Of a stretch of DNA of 64,000 nucleotides, positions 44,192-52,439 are shown one piece after another. The notes beneath the pieces are model-generated. The model searched no databases. It saw only the letters and a program-made list of their open reading frames with translations, and was not told the DNA's origin. The translations under genes were made by a program, and so were the position numbers. How positions within the stretch are numbered: the stretch's first letter is position 1; the number at the start of each line of letters is the position of its first letter. Source of the DNA: Achromobacter sp. UMC71 (GTDB lineage: Bacteria > Pseudomonadota > Gammaproteobacteria > Burkholderiales > Burkholderiaceae_B); the NCBI RefSeq assembly GCF_014170305.1, contig NZ_LZZT01000018.1:124001-188000 (forward strand). Reading direction: 5' to 3'.

Positions 44192-45535
44192 TTAAGTCGG
44201 CGGATGACCCTGCGGGAAGTCCACCTTGGCTCGCAGGCCCTGGCCGCCCGGGGCGTCTTCCAGCGTGATGACCGCGCCGTGGCGTTCGGCGATGGCGCGC
44301 GCGATGGCCAGCCCCAGGCCACTGCCGTGCTGGGTATTGCCTTCCACGCGGTAGAAGCGGTCGAACACTCGGGTGCGTTCGTCAGGCGGGATGCCCGGGC
44401 CGTTGTCGTCGACCAGCAGGGTGACGCGACCCGCTTGCGTGTCCAGCCGGATGCCGACATGGCCGCCGTCGGGCGTGTATTTGATGGCGTTGTCCAGCAG
44501 ATTGCGCGTCAGCAGCACCAGCGCATCGCGATGTCCCGCCACCCAGGCTTCGGGGGTGCCCTGCAGGTCCAGGCCGATGGCCTTGGCATTGGCCGCCGGC
44601 AAGGTTTCAGACAGCGCCAGGCGCAGTACCTCGCCCAGGTCCACCGGTTCGGCGGGCGGCTGCTCGGCCGAGTCTTCGTGGCGCGCCATGGACAGCAGTT
44701 GCTCGACCAGCCGCGTGGCGCGCTCGATGCCGGCCGCCAGGCGCTGTTCGGCCACGCGGCGGCTGCCTTCGTCGCCCGCGCGGCGCAGGGACTGCAGTTG
44801 CAGGGTCAGCGCCGCCAGCGGCGAGCGCAATTCGTGCGCCGCATCGCCGACGAACTGCTTTTGCAGCGCGAACGCGCCGCGCATCCGCTCCAGCAGCAGG
44901 TTCAGTTCCTGCATCAGGGGCTGGATTTCATCGGGCAGGTCGGGCACGTCGATGGGCGACAGGTCCTCGGGCCGCCGGTCGGCCACCTGGGCCCGCGCGC
45001 GCTTGACCGGCCGCAGCGACCAACTGATCACGCACCAGACGATCAGCATCAGCAGCGGCGCCGCCGCCGCGATCGGCGCGATCGTGCGCCAGGCCAGCGA
45101 ACTGGCCATGCGCTTGCGCACGTTCATGTCCTGCGCCACCTGGATCACCTGGAACGGCGTGGCCAGCGAATAGACGCGGTAGGTGCTGCCTTCCACCTGG
45201 GCGTCGGCAAAGCCGAGGATGATCTGGTCGGGCAGGGGGCGGCGCGAGCGGGAGTTGAAGACGCGCACGCCGTCCGGCGTCCAGATCTGGATGATGAGGT
45301 CATCAGCTACGGGCGTGGCCGAGCCTTTGGCGTGCGTGGGGCCCATCCGCAGCAGCCCGTCGCCGGTGCCCAGCGACAGGGCGGTGCGCTGCAGCAGCGA
45401 GTCGAAAATGTCGTCGGCCTGCTGCAAGGTGCTGCGGTAGGCGACGGCGCCTTGCACCAGCGCCCCCACCGCGATCGCGGCGAGCAGGAAGAACAGCAAG
45501 CGGGCCCGCAGCGAATAGCTAAGCGGAATGCTCAT
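44192..45535 (-). CDS. Two-component sensor histidine kinase
   Basis: This membrane sensor kinase has 447 residues: first membrane helix about 9-30, periplasmic domain about 31-150, second helix about 152-173, a short linker, and the transmitter. The phospho-acceptor is His234 in FVGDAAHELRSPLAAL, followed by the N box LLDNAIKYTPDGG, VDDNGPGIPPDE and GSGLGLAIARAIAERHG. The N-terminal module resembles the 2CSK-N sensors of the QseC/TctE type. It overlaps the response regulator by four bases. The signal is unknown; coupling to degP suggests envelope stress. Confidence 0.93.
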   Translation of the reverse strand: MSIPLSYSLRARLLFFLLAAIAVGALVQGAVAYRSTLQQADDIFDSLLQRTALSLGTGDGLLRMGPTHAKGSATPVADDLIIQIWTPDGVRVFNSRSRRPLPDQIILGFADAQVEGSTYRVYSLATPFQVIQVAQDMNVRKRMASSLAWRTIAPIAAAAPLLMLIVWCVISWSLRPVKRARAQVADRRPEDLSPIDVPDLPDEIQPLMQELNLLLERMRGAFALQKQFVGDAAHELRSPLAALTLQLQSLRRAGDEGSRRVAEQRLAAGIERATRLVEQLLSMARHEDSAEQPPAEPVDLGEVLRLALSETLPAANAKAIGLDLQGTPEAWVAGHRDALVLLTRNLLDNAIKYTPDGGHVGIRLDTQAGRVTLLVDDNGPGIPPDERTRVFDRFYRVEGNTQHGSGLGLAIARAIAERHGAVITLEDAPGGQGLRAKVDFPQGHPPT

Positions 45536-46191
45536 GTTTTGGGAATGACATAGCCGACGCCTCTGACGTTCTGGATCAGGTCCGGACCCAGTTTCTTGCG
45601 CAGGCCATGAATATAAACCTCAACCGCGTTGCTGCTCACGCTGTCCTTCCAGCTGTAGAGCTTTTCTTCGAGCTGGGCGCGCGAAAAGATCATGCCGGGA
45701 CGAGCGATCAGGGGTTCCAGCACGGCCCATTCGCGGGCGGTCAGCGGCACCGGGGTGCCATCGACCGTGGCGGCATGCGATTGCGGATCGATGGTCACGC
45801 CATCGTGTTCAAAGATGGGTTCGGCCCGGCCGGCGCTGCGGCGGATCAGGGCGCGCATGCGGGCCAGCAGTTCGTCCACGTCGTACGGCTTGACGATGTA
45901 GTCGTCGGCGCCCGCGTCCAGGCCTGCGATGCGGTCGGTGATGGCGTCGCGCGCGGTGGCGATCAGCACGGGGGTGCGGTCCTTGCGGGCCCGCAGGTCG
46001 CGTAGCAGCGCCAGGCCGTCGCGCTTGGGCAGCCCCAGGTCCAGCAGGACGAGGTCGTAGGGATCGGTGTGCAGCGCCAAGTCGGCGGCGTGGCCGTCCT
46101 TGACCCAGTCGACGGCGTAGTGCTCGGCGCGCAGGCAATCCAACACGCTTTCACCGATCATGATGTCGTCTTCGACAAGAAGGATGCGCAT
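45532..46191 (-). CDS. OmpR-family response regulator
   Basis: This DNA-binding response regulator has 219 residues. The receiver domain starts MRILLVEDD, with the phospho-acceptor Asp51 in LVLLDLGLPKRDG, then the T/K positions (ATARD, KPYDVDEL). The C-terminal winged helix (about 125-217) has LTAREWAVLEPLIARPGMIFSR and SNAVEVYIHGLRKKLG. The start ATG at 46191 places the receiver at the N terminus; the frame extends upstream into a tandem repeat but that part is not protein-like. It is the first gene of the operon with the kinase and degP. Confidence 0.93.
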   Translation of the reverse strand: MRILLVEDDIMIGESVLDCLRAEHYAVDWVKDGHAADLALHTDPYDLVLLDLGLPKRDGLALLRDLRARKDRTPVLIATARDAITDRIAGLDAGADDYIVKPYDVDELLARMRALIRRSAGRAEPIFEHDGVTIDPQSHAATVDGTPVPLTAREWAVLEPLIARPGMIFSRAQLEEKLYSWKDSVSSNAVEVYIHGLRKKLGPDLIQNVRGVGYVIPKT

Positions 46192-46276
46192 GGTTGTTCC
46201 CGCTGGGTGGTGTCCAGCAGGTTGGATGCATGGCGGGGGCCGGGAGTTCCCGTGGCAGACTTGGCGACGGCGGATT

Positions 46277-46336
46277 GCACTTGTGGCTGCGCTTGTGGCT
46301 GCACTTGTGGCTGCGCTTATGGCTGCGCTCACTGCT
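46277..46336 (-). repeat. Tandem repeat, five copies of a 12-bp unit, upstream of the response regulator
   Basis: The unit GCRCTTGTGGCT is repeated at 46277, 46289, 46301, 46313 and 46325; the first three copies differ only in an alternating A/G, and the last two are degenerate. It lies 86-145 bp upstream of the response regulator ATG, in the likely promoter region. The stretch 46192-46403 holds no gene that I can support. Confidence 0.8.
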
Positions 46337-46403
46337 GCGCGGGTTGGCGCGCTTGTCGTTGCGCCCGTTGTCAGCCCATCCGCGGCTTTCTGCCGCGGAA
46401 ATG

Positions 46404-46432
46404 AAAAAAGCAGCCCGAGAGGGCTGCTTTTT
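46404..46432 (-). terminator. Terminator after tRNA-Thr
   Basis: On the minus strand AAAAAGCAGCCC, loop TCTC, GGGCTGCTTTTTT, directly after the tRNA 3' end. Perfect stem and good T-tract. Confidence 0.85.
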
Positions 46433-46438
46433 GAATCT

Positions 46439-46514
46439 TGGTGCCGGCAATAGGAGTCGAACCTACGACCTTCGCATTACGAATGCGCTGCTCTACCAAC
46501 TGAGCTATGCCGGC
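46439..46514 (-). tRNA. tRNA-Thr (anticodon CGT)
   Basis: A 76-nt cloverleaf on the minus strand with encoded CCA: acceptor GCCGGCA/TGCCGGC, D arm TAGCTCAGTTGGTAGAGC, anticodon loop with CGT, T arm GGTTCGACTCC. CGT reads ACG, giving threonine. A terminator follows. Confidence 0.95.
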
Positions 46515-46682
46515 AAGACCATTTGCTTCGTTTCCGGCAGGCCAGAAGGGGAAAGCAAAACATCTTTTTTCTTCCCAGTTCAACGCCTTTTTATGGGGCC
46601 CGATCTGGAAAGACCGAAATCATATCAGAGTTTTTTGGCGATGGGAAACAAGGGCGGCTACTTATGCAAAAAAAGTCGCGAT

Positions 46683-46711
46683 TTGCATGCTTCGTTTTTT
46701 TCGTTCATAAT
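46683..46711 (+). promoter_or_regulatory. Candidate promoter of tRNA-Asn
   Basis: CATAAT (46706-46711, five of six) lies 17 nt after TTGCAT (46683-46688) in a T-rich region, and transcription would begin about 10 nt before the tRNA. Confidence 0.5.
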
Positions 46712-46727
46712 CTCGTTTCTTAGCAGT

Positions 46728-46803
46728 TCCCCGATAGCTCAGTCGGTAGAGCGACGGACTGTTAATCCGCAGGTCGCTGGTTCGAGCCCAGCTCGGGGAG
46801 CCA
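46728..46803 (+). tRNA. tRNA-Asn (anticodon GTT)
   Basis: A 76-nt cloverleaf with encoded CCA: acceptor TCCCCGA/TCGGGGA, D arm TAGCTCAGTCGGTAGAGC, anticodon loop CTGTTAA with GTT, T arm GGTTCGAGCCC. It is followed by a strong terminator. Confidence 0.96.
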
Positions 46804-46812
46804 AAGAATTCA

Positions 46813-46842
46813 GGGCCATTCACGCAAGTGAATGGCCCTTTT
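46813..46842 (+). terminator. Terminator after tRNA-Asn
   Basis: GGGCCATTCAC (46813-46823), loop GCAA, GTGAATGGCCC (46828-46838), then TTTT. Perfect 11-bp stem with a stable GNRA-type tetraloop. Confidence 0.9.
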
Positions 46843-46887
46843 GGTTTGGTTTTTCGATGCGCGTTGATCGCGCGGGGCTTGGCGTTT

Positions 46888-46928
46888 CCAGTGGCTGGCA
46901 TCTCCAGTGGCTGGCATCTCCAGTGGCT
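46888..46928 (+). repeat. Tandem repeat, 2.5 copies of a 16-bp unit
   Basis: The unit CCAGTGGCTGGCATCT occurs at 46888 and 46904, with a partial third copy at 46920. It lies between the tRNA-Asn terminator and the Zur-like site, in DNA with no gene. Confidence 0.75.
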
Positions 46929-46997
46929 CGGGCGTTTGGCTGGCCGGCGGATTCGAGTCTTGGCGGTTTTTCTTGAATCCCCTTTCGTCAAAGAAAG

Positions 46998-47012
46998 TGT
47001 TATGTAATAACA
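46998..47012 (+). promoter_or_regulatory. Zur-like operator upstream of COG0523 GTPase genes
   Basis: TGTTAT-GTA-ATAACA is a perfect palindrome with 6-bp arms, close to the Zur box of Gram-negative bacteria (TGTTATA-TATAACA type). It lies 26 bp before the ATG of a COG0523 GTPase, a family commonly controlled by Zur. No clear -35/-10 pair was resolved, but the AT-rich block suggests the promoter overlaps it. Confidence 0.7.
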
Positions 47013-47037
47013 TTCTAATTTTGACGAGGTGATCATC

Positions 47038-48264
47038 ATGCAGACAGAAGGCGCGGCGCGTCCGCAAGACCGGCGCTTGCCGGTGACGGTGTTGTCCGGT
47101 TTCCTGGGCGCGGGCAAGACGACCCTGCTCAACCATGTGCTGAACAACCGCGAGGGCCGGCGCGTCGCGGTCATCGTCAATGACATGTCCGAGGTCAACA
47201 TCGACGCGAGGCTGGTGCGCGAGGGTGGGGCGGCCTTGTCGCGGGCTGATGAAAAGCTGGTGGAGATGAGCAATGGTTGCATCTGCTGTACCTTGCGCGA
47301 GGATCTGCTGATCGAGATCCGCCGCTTGGCCGCCGAGGGGCGGTTCGATTATCTGCTGATCGAATCCACTGGCATTTCCGAGCCTTTGCCGGTCGCCGAA
47401 ACCTTCACGTTCCGGGATGAAGACGGGTCCAGCCTTTCCGACATTGCGCGGCTGGACACCATGGTGACGGTCGTGGATGCGTTCAATTTCCTGCGCGATT
47501 ACGCCAGCCACGACAACCTGGCCGCGCGGGGTCAGGCGCTGGGCGAAGGGGATGAGCGCACCGTGGTGGACCTGCTGATCGAGCAGGTCGAGTTCTGCGA
47601 CGTGATGGTGTTGAACAAGACCGATCTGGTGGCTCCCGACGAGCTGGCGCGCCTGGAAGCCATCCTGCACAAGCTCAATCCGCGCGCGGATATCGTGCGT
47701 GGCGAATTCGGCTGCGTGCCGCTGGCGCGGGTGCTGGATACCGGGCGCTTCGATTTCGAGGCGGCGGCGCAGGCGCCCGCCTGGCTCAAGGAGTTGCGCG
47801 GAGACCGCGTGCCCGAGACTCAGGAATATGGCATTGGCAGTTTCGTGTTCCGTGCCCGCCGGCCGTTTCATCCGCAACGGCTATGGGATTGGGTGCACGA
47901 GGAGTGGCCGGGCGTGGTGCGGTCCAAGGGCTATTTCTGGTTGGTCACGCGACCCGCGATCGCCGCGTCCTGGTCGCAGGCCGGACCGGTCACGCGCTAT
48001 GGCGCGGCAGGGTATTGGTGGGCCGCGCTGCCGGCCGAACGCTGGCCGGACGATGCGGAGTCACGCGCCCGCATCGTGGCGGACTGGGATCCTGTCCATG
48101 GCGACCGCTGCCAGGAACTGGTCTTGATCGGCATCGGCATGGATGAGGCCGCGCTGCGTGCGCGCCTGACCGACTGCCTGATGACCCAGGAAGAAATGGC
48201 CCGGCCGGCCGTGGAATTGGCTACCATCCGGGATCCGTTCCCGCTTTGGGGACCGGCGCACTAG
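47038..48264 (+). CDS. COG0523 family GTP-binding metallochaperone (ZigA/YciC-like)
   Basis: This G3E GTPase probably helps deliver zinc to client enzymes under zinc starvation. The 408-residue protein has the P-loop [15 protein letters not shown], the metal motif [12 protein letters not shown] (CxCC), [13 protein letters not shown] and NKTDLV, then a CobW C-terminal domain (about 270-400). The ATG at 47038 follows GAGGTGATC, a strong ribosome site. A Zur-like palindrome lies directly upstream. Specific client unknown. Confidence 0.88.
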   Translation: MQTEGAARPQDRRLPVTVLSGFLGAGKTTLLNHVLNNREGRRVAVIVNDMSEVNIDARLVREGGAALSRADEKLVEMSNGCICCTLREDLLIEIRRLAAEGRFDYLLIESTGISEPLPVAETFTFRDEDGSSLSDIARLDTMVTVVDAFNFLRDYASHDNLAARGQALGEGDERTVVDLLIEQVEFCDVMVLNKTDLVAPDELARLEAILHKLNPRADIVRGEFGCVPLARVLDTGRFDFEAAAQAPAWLKELRGDRVPETQEYGIGSFVFRARRPFHPQRLWDWVHEEWPGVVRSKGYFWLVTRPAIAASWSQAGPVTRYGAAGYWWAALPAERWPDDAESRARIVADWDPVHGDRCQELVLIGIGMDEAALRARLTDCLMTQEEMARPAVELATIRDPFPLWGPAH

Positions 48265-48291
48265 CGAGGGCGGGGCAAGGCTCCGGGATGG

Positions 48292-49299
48292 ATGGGCACG
48301 CAAGACGACAAGCGCATCGGCGTAACGGTGATTTCGGGGTTTCTGGGTAGCGGCAAGACGACACTGCTCAATCGCCTGTTGCGAGAGCCGGCCTACGCCG
48401 ACGCGGTCGTCATCGTCAACGAGTACGGCGATATTGGCGTGGATCATCACCTGGTCCGTCAGGCGCAGGACAACATCGTCCTGATCGAGGGCGGCTGCCT
48501 GTGCTGTGTGGTCAGCGGCGCGGTCGCGGACACCCTGCGCGAGCTGTTCATGCTGGCCGTCAGCCGCCGCATCAAGCCGTTTCGGCGGGTGCTGATCGAA
48601 ACCAGCGGATTGGCGGACCCGGCGCCGGTGCTCTTCACCCTCAAGCACGACCGTTTTCTGGCCGAGCGCTACGCCTACCAGGGCGCGCTCGTGCTGGTCG
48701 ACGTGCGTCATGGCCCGGAGCAACTCGAGACCCAGCCCGAGGCCCTGCGCCAGCTTGCCCTGGCCGATACGATCGTATTCAGCAAATCCGACCTGGCCGA
48801 TGCCGCGCAATTGCGCGGGGTGGAGCAGGCGGTGATCGCAATCAATCCCGGCGCCAGGCGTTGCGTGCAGCGCAACGATGCGCCCTTGGCCGGCGTATTG
48901 CTGGAAGGCGCTGATCCGCAGGCGCGTCGCGATGGCACCGATCTGGCAGCCTGGCTGCAGGCGTTTTCCAAGCCGATGGCGGCACGGCATGCGCAAGTGG
49001 CCAGTTTTTCCCTGACCCTGGTGGCTCCCATCGGTCGCGCGGCCTTCCTGGCGGGCGTCTCCCGCATCCAGGAGCAATTCGGCCCGGCGCTACTGCGGAT
49101 GAAGGGGCTGGTCTGTTTCGAGGGTGAGTCCTTGCCCTGCGAAGTGCATGGCGTGCATGGCGAGCTCTATCCTATCCGGCCGCTGGCCCAGTGGCCGGAT
49201 GATGGCCGCCTGTCGCAATTGGTCTATATCGTTAGAGGCGTGGACGTCGCCGAGGTGCGTGCGGCGGCGTGCGCCGCGCTGGGGCAATTTCCGGCCTGA
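48292..49299 (+). CDS. COG0523 family GTP-binding protein, second copy
   Basis: The 335-residue G3E GTPase lies 27 bp after the first and is likely in the same zinc-controlled operon. Motifs: GFLGSGKTTLLNRLL, GCLCCVVSGAVADTL (CxCC), ETSGLADPAPVLFTL and SKSDLAD (G4). It has the CobW-like C-terminal domain and lacks any long histidine-rich stretch. It is clearly a different subgroup from its neighbour, so the two may serve different metals or clients. No good ribosome site precedes the ATG at 48292; coupling to the upstream gene is likely. Confidence 0.86.
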   Translation: MGTQDDKRIGVTVISGFLGSGKTTLLNRLLREPAYADAVVIVNEYGDIGVDHHLVRQAQDNIVLIEGGCLCCVVSGAVADTLRELFMLAVSRRIKPFRRVLIETSGLADPAPVLFTLKHDRFLAERYAYQGALVLVDVRHGPEQLETQPEALRQLALADTIVFSKSDLADAAQLRGVEQAVIAINPGARRCVQRNDAPLAGVLLEGADPQARRDGTDLAAWLQAFSKPMAARHAQVASFSLTLVAPIGRAAFLAGVSRIQEQFGPALLRMKGLVCFEGESLPCEVHGVHGELYPIRPLAQWPDDGRLSQLVYIVRGVDVAEVRAAACAALGQFPA

Positions 49300-49407
49300 A
49301 TTTGTACCGATCAGTCTTGTGAGGGGTTGCGGGCCGTCATTTCAGGTACTGAAAGTGCACGGAAATACGGTATAACCGGAAAGTCTGATGCAAAAATCGA
49401 GACAATC

Positions 49408-50307
49408 ATGGACCGATTGAAAGCGATGCAGGTGTTCGTGGAGGTTGCCGACAGAGGAAGTTTGTCGGCGGCGGCGGTTCATCTGGATATGTCCCGGGCC
49501 ATGGTGTCTCGCTACCTGGCGGAAATGGAGCAGTGGGTGGGGGTACGCCTGCTGCATCGCACCACCCGCCGCCTCAGCCTGACGCCGGCGGGCGCCGAAA
49601 CGCTGCCGCGCTGCCGGCAGATGCTCGATATGGTGGGTGACCTGCGCAATGCGGTGTCCACGCCGGAAGACACGCCGCGCGGTCTGCTGCGCATGACGAC
49701 AAGCATGTCGTTCGGCTCTCGGCATCTGGCGCGCGTCGTCACCGACTACGTCAAGCTGCATCCGGGCACTTCGGTGGACCTGATGCTGGTCGAGCGGGCC
49801 GTGAATCTGGTGGAAGAGCGGGTCGATCTGGCCGTGCGCATCACCAATGACCTCGATCCCAATCTGATCGCGCGCAAGCTGGCGGTGTGCCGGTCGGTGG
49901 TCTGCGCGTCGCCGGAATACCTGCGGCGCGAGGGCGAGCCGGCGCGGGTCGAGGATCTGTCCTTGCGCAATTGCCTGACCCATTCCTATTTTGGCAAGAG
50001 CCTCTGGCGTTTCGAGCGCGAGGGTGTGCCGGTGGATGTGCCGGTCAGCGGCAACATCAGTGCCAACGAAGTGTCGGTGTTGTCCCAGGCCGCGCTGGAG
50101 GGGGCGGGCATCGCGATGTTGCCGACCTACTACGCCGCCGAATATGTGGCCGATGGCCGCTTGAAGGCGATTCTGCCGCAAGCCAAGCCGCAGGAACTCG
50201 GCCTCTACGGCGTCTATGTCTCGCGCCGGCAGATGCCCTTGATCCTGCGTTCGATGCTGGACTTCCTCGTGGAACGGCTGGGGTCGGCGCCGTGGGATAC
50301 GCAGTAG
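49408..50307 (+). CDS. LysR-family transcriptional regulator
   Basis: This regulator has 299 residues. The N-terminal helix-turn-helix is MDRLKAMQVFVEVADRGSLSAAAVHLDMSRAMVSRYLAEMEQWVG, then LLHRTTRRLSLTPAG, and the rest is a LysR substrate-binding domain (about 90-290). The start at 49408 gives the typical LysR N terminus. It belongs to the CrgA/DmlR-like group by the RTTRRLSLTPAG stretch. The target and effector are unknown; neighbours give no strong hint. Confidence 0.92.
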   Translation: MDRLKAMQVFVEVADRGSLSAAAVHLDMSRAMVSRYLAEMEQWVGVRLLHRTTRRLSLTPAGAETLPRCRQMLDMVGDLRNAVSTPEDTPRGLLRMTTSMSFGSRHLARVVTDYVKLHPGTSVDLMLVERAVNLVEERVDLAVRITNDLDPNLIARKLAVCRSVVCASPEYLRREGEPARVEDLSLRNCLTHSYFGKSLWRFEREGVPVDVPVSGNISANEVSVLSQAALEGAGIAMLPTYYAAEYVADGRLKAILPQAKPQELGLYGVYVSRRQMPLILRSMLDFLVERLGSAPWDTQ

Positions 50308-50369
50308 GGCCGATCGCGCTGCGGGAGGCGTGGCGGGGGTTCGCGCGGGCGAGTGCGCGGTGCCTTGGG

Positions 50370-50397
50370 TTGAGGCGCGGGTATATAACGGTATAAT
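50370..50397 (+). promoter_or_regulatory. Orphan sigma-70 promoter
   Basis: Perfect -10 TATAAT (50392-50397) lies 16 nt after TTGAGG (50370-50375, four of six), in an AT-rich island inside GC-rich DNA. It points into a region without a supportable protein gene. Confidence 0.5.
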
Positions 50398-51063
50398 TTA
50401 AGTGCTTTATCGACAGGCTGGGCGCTGTGTCGCGGGGCTTTTGCCCGTGCCCCCAAGCATGCAGCCTTGGAAAACATCTAAGAATCGTAATTCCGGCTTG
50501 AATAAGCCGCCGCATCGCGGAGCACGGCTCCAGGTGTGCACGAGGGGAGGCGCATCCGCTTTTCCGGTTGACGGCATATGCGCCGCACCGAGGTGGGTGC
50601 CTGACGGTTCAGGTCCTTGATATCGATTACCGCAATATCGATTGCCGCGGAAAACAAGCGCCGGACATGGCGTGTTCCGCAGGCTTGTTGGCTTGTTATG
50701 CCAGCTTTTCCGGATTTTGCTTAAAACATTGTCCCCGCTTGTTGCCGGGGCGCGCGTTCAGTCCATTGCGTGCAGCCCATCTTGCCGGGCGCGGCCCCCG
50801 TGGCGTACGCCCGCGGCGCTTGGCAGTAAACACAGGAAGCTCGTGAGAAATTCGCAAACCAGCACCGTCCGTAGCCGTCCTGCCCATGGGTGGGCCAGGG
50901 CGGCTGCGCGAGCCGGCGTGCCGTGCGGGTTCGGTGTTGGCGCTGGCTTGGGTTCCATTGCCATTGCTATTGCCGCCGTGCGCGCGATCGAACCGGCGGT
51001 CCGGTCCGTCGTTGAACAATTGCTGGCACAAGAAACGTTGGCGCAAAAATTGTCGGCGCAAAT
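50398..51063 (+). other. Non-coding interval of about 0.67 kb (candidate RNA transcript or decayed sequence)
   Basis: No convincing protein gene lies here. Open frames have biased, arginine/serine-rich composition, and one runs into the tRNA. Visible structure includes hairpin CGGCTT-GAAT-AAGCCG near 50491-50508, a nearly perfect 15-bp tandem duplication (50620-50634 and 50635-50649), and CCCC/GGGG stems near 50731-50750. No tmRNA, RNase P, SRP or 6S signature was recognised. A transcript from the promoter at 50370 is possible. Confidence 0.4.
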
Positions 51064-51091
51064 GAAAAAGGCCCGGCGCATTCGCCAGGCC
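51064..51091 (-). terminator. Terminator after initiator tRNA
   Basis: On the minus strand GGCCTGGCG, loop AATG, CGCCGGGCC, then TTTTTC. Nine-bp stem with one G-T pair, 10 bp after the tRNA 3' end. Confidence 0.82.
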
Positions 51092-51101
51092 CTGATCAAT
51101 T

Positions 51102-51178
<77 letters not shown>

Positions 51179-51243
51179 TCTGAGAAAAGAATATTAACCT
51201 TATTTTCAACCTAACGCAAGTTAGCCCCTTTTATTGAATTTGA

Positions 51244-52422
51244 ATGTCGATGAACGATAGCGAGGCAATACTCGTGCTGGAAACCGCGCTGCTTTGCGCG
51301 GTGCAGCCGATGCAACTGTCCGAAATGCGCAAGCTGTTCGGGGACGATGAACAATTCGACAACAGTGCCCTGCGCACGTTGCTGGAAACGCTGCAGGCCA
51401 ACTGGGCCGATGGCGGTCTGGAGCTGGTGCAGCTGGCCACGGGCTGGCGGTTCCAGAGCCGGCCGCACATGCAGCGCTACCTGGAACGGCTCAATCCCGA
51501 AAAGCCGCCCAAGTACTCGCGCGCGGTGATGGAAACCCTGGCGATCGTGGCCTGGCGCCAGCCGGTGACCCGCGGCGACATCGAAGACATCCGCGGCGTC
51601 ACCGTATCGTCGAACATTGTCAAGGCGCTGGAAGACCGCGGCTGGATCGAAGTAATCGGCCACCGCGACGCCCCGGGGCGCCCGGCGCTGTTCGGCACCA
51701 CGCGGCAGTTCCTGGATGATCTGGGTCTGCGTGCGCTGGACGAGCTGCCCGCGCTGGAATCGGCGCACGCGGCGGCGGCCCTTGCGGGTCTGGATCTGGG
51801 CGAAGTGCAGCAACTGGCGGAGGCCGCCGAGGCCGAAGCGCAGGGCGATGCCGTGGCCGCCGAAGGCGAGGCGCCGGTCAATCCCGGTGAGGCTGGCGAT
51901 GAGGCGCAGGCCAATATCCCGGTTGCGGAATTGTCTGTTTCGGACGACGATGCAACCATAGCGTCGGTCGATAGCGTAGAATCCCCGCTTTCGCGCACAG
52001 AAGAAGACGCGATTCCCGCAGACGATTCCACCGTCCGGGTGCAGGCCGAAAGCTTGTCCGATGCGCCATCCGTGGGCATCGAGAATGCCGGGCGCTTCGA
52101 TGAAGCCGAGGCACCGGGCGTGGATGCCGCCCAAGAGGCGCATAGCGGGTTGTCCGAAAACCATGCAGATTCCGACAGTTCTGACGCAGCCGCAAAACCT
52201 GGCGACGCAAACGAACGTGTCGAGCACGCGGAAAGCGCGAAACCGACCGAACCGATAGACACGGCCGAACCCCTGGCGCCTGGCGCCGACGCGTTCGAGC
52301 CCGATACCGGCTCCGCCCCGGCGGAGCCTGCCGAGCCGGATTCCGATCAGTCCAAGGCTGATCGCGAACCGGCGTCCCCCGATGATGATGAGCCTGCCGC
52401 CGGCAGGCCTACCCAAGTTTGA
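51244..52422 (+). CDS. scpB: Segregation and condensation protein ScpB with long acidic tail
   Basis: ScpB is the kite subunit of the SMC-ScpAB condensin. Of 392 residues, the first about 185 form the family core ([119 protein letters not shown] shown in part by [20 protein letters not shown]). The remaining about 200 residues are low-complexity and acidic, rich in Glu, Asp, Ala and Pro, and appear disordered. That tail makes the protein about twice the usual length. Its stop overlaps the region just before the rluB start, so the two genes are coupled. Confidence 0.9.
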   Translation: MSMNDSEAILVLETALLCAVQPMQLSEMRKLFGDDEQFDNSALRTLLETLQANWADGGLELVQLATGWRFQSRPHMQRYLERLNPEKPPKYSRAVMETLAIVAWRQPVTRGDIEDIRGVTVSSNIVKALEDRGWIEVIGHRDAPGRPALFGTTRQFLDDLGLRALDELPALESAHAAAALAGLDLGEVQQLAEAAEAEAQGDAVAAEGEAPVNPGEAGDEAQANIPVAELSVSDDDATIASVDSVESPLSRTEEDAIPADDSTVRVQAESLSDAPSVGIENAGRFDEAEAPGVDAAQEAHSGLSENHADSDSSDAAAKPGDANERVEHAESAKPTEPIDTAEPLAPGADAFEPDTGSAPAEPAEPDSDQSKADREPASPDDDEPAAGRPTQV

Positions 52423-52439
52423 AATTCGGAGCTGTCCCA

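Noticed and set aside
44128..44460. N-terminal extension of degP by 111 residues
   Set aside because: It overlaps the sensor kinase coding end, is arginine-rich and would hide the signal peptide; a ribosome site precedes the ATG at 44127.
46194..46976. 260-codon frame running through tRNA-Thr and tRNA-Asn
   Set aside because: It reads through two tRNAs and two terminators and contains translated tRNA sequence (IAQSVERRTVNPQVAGSSPA), a well-known artefact.
50398..51063. Possible 6S RNA, tmRNA, RNase P or SRP RNA in the non-coding interval
   Set aside because: None of the conserved core sequences of these RNAs was recognised, so only an unspecified candidate is reported.
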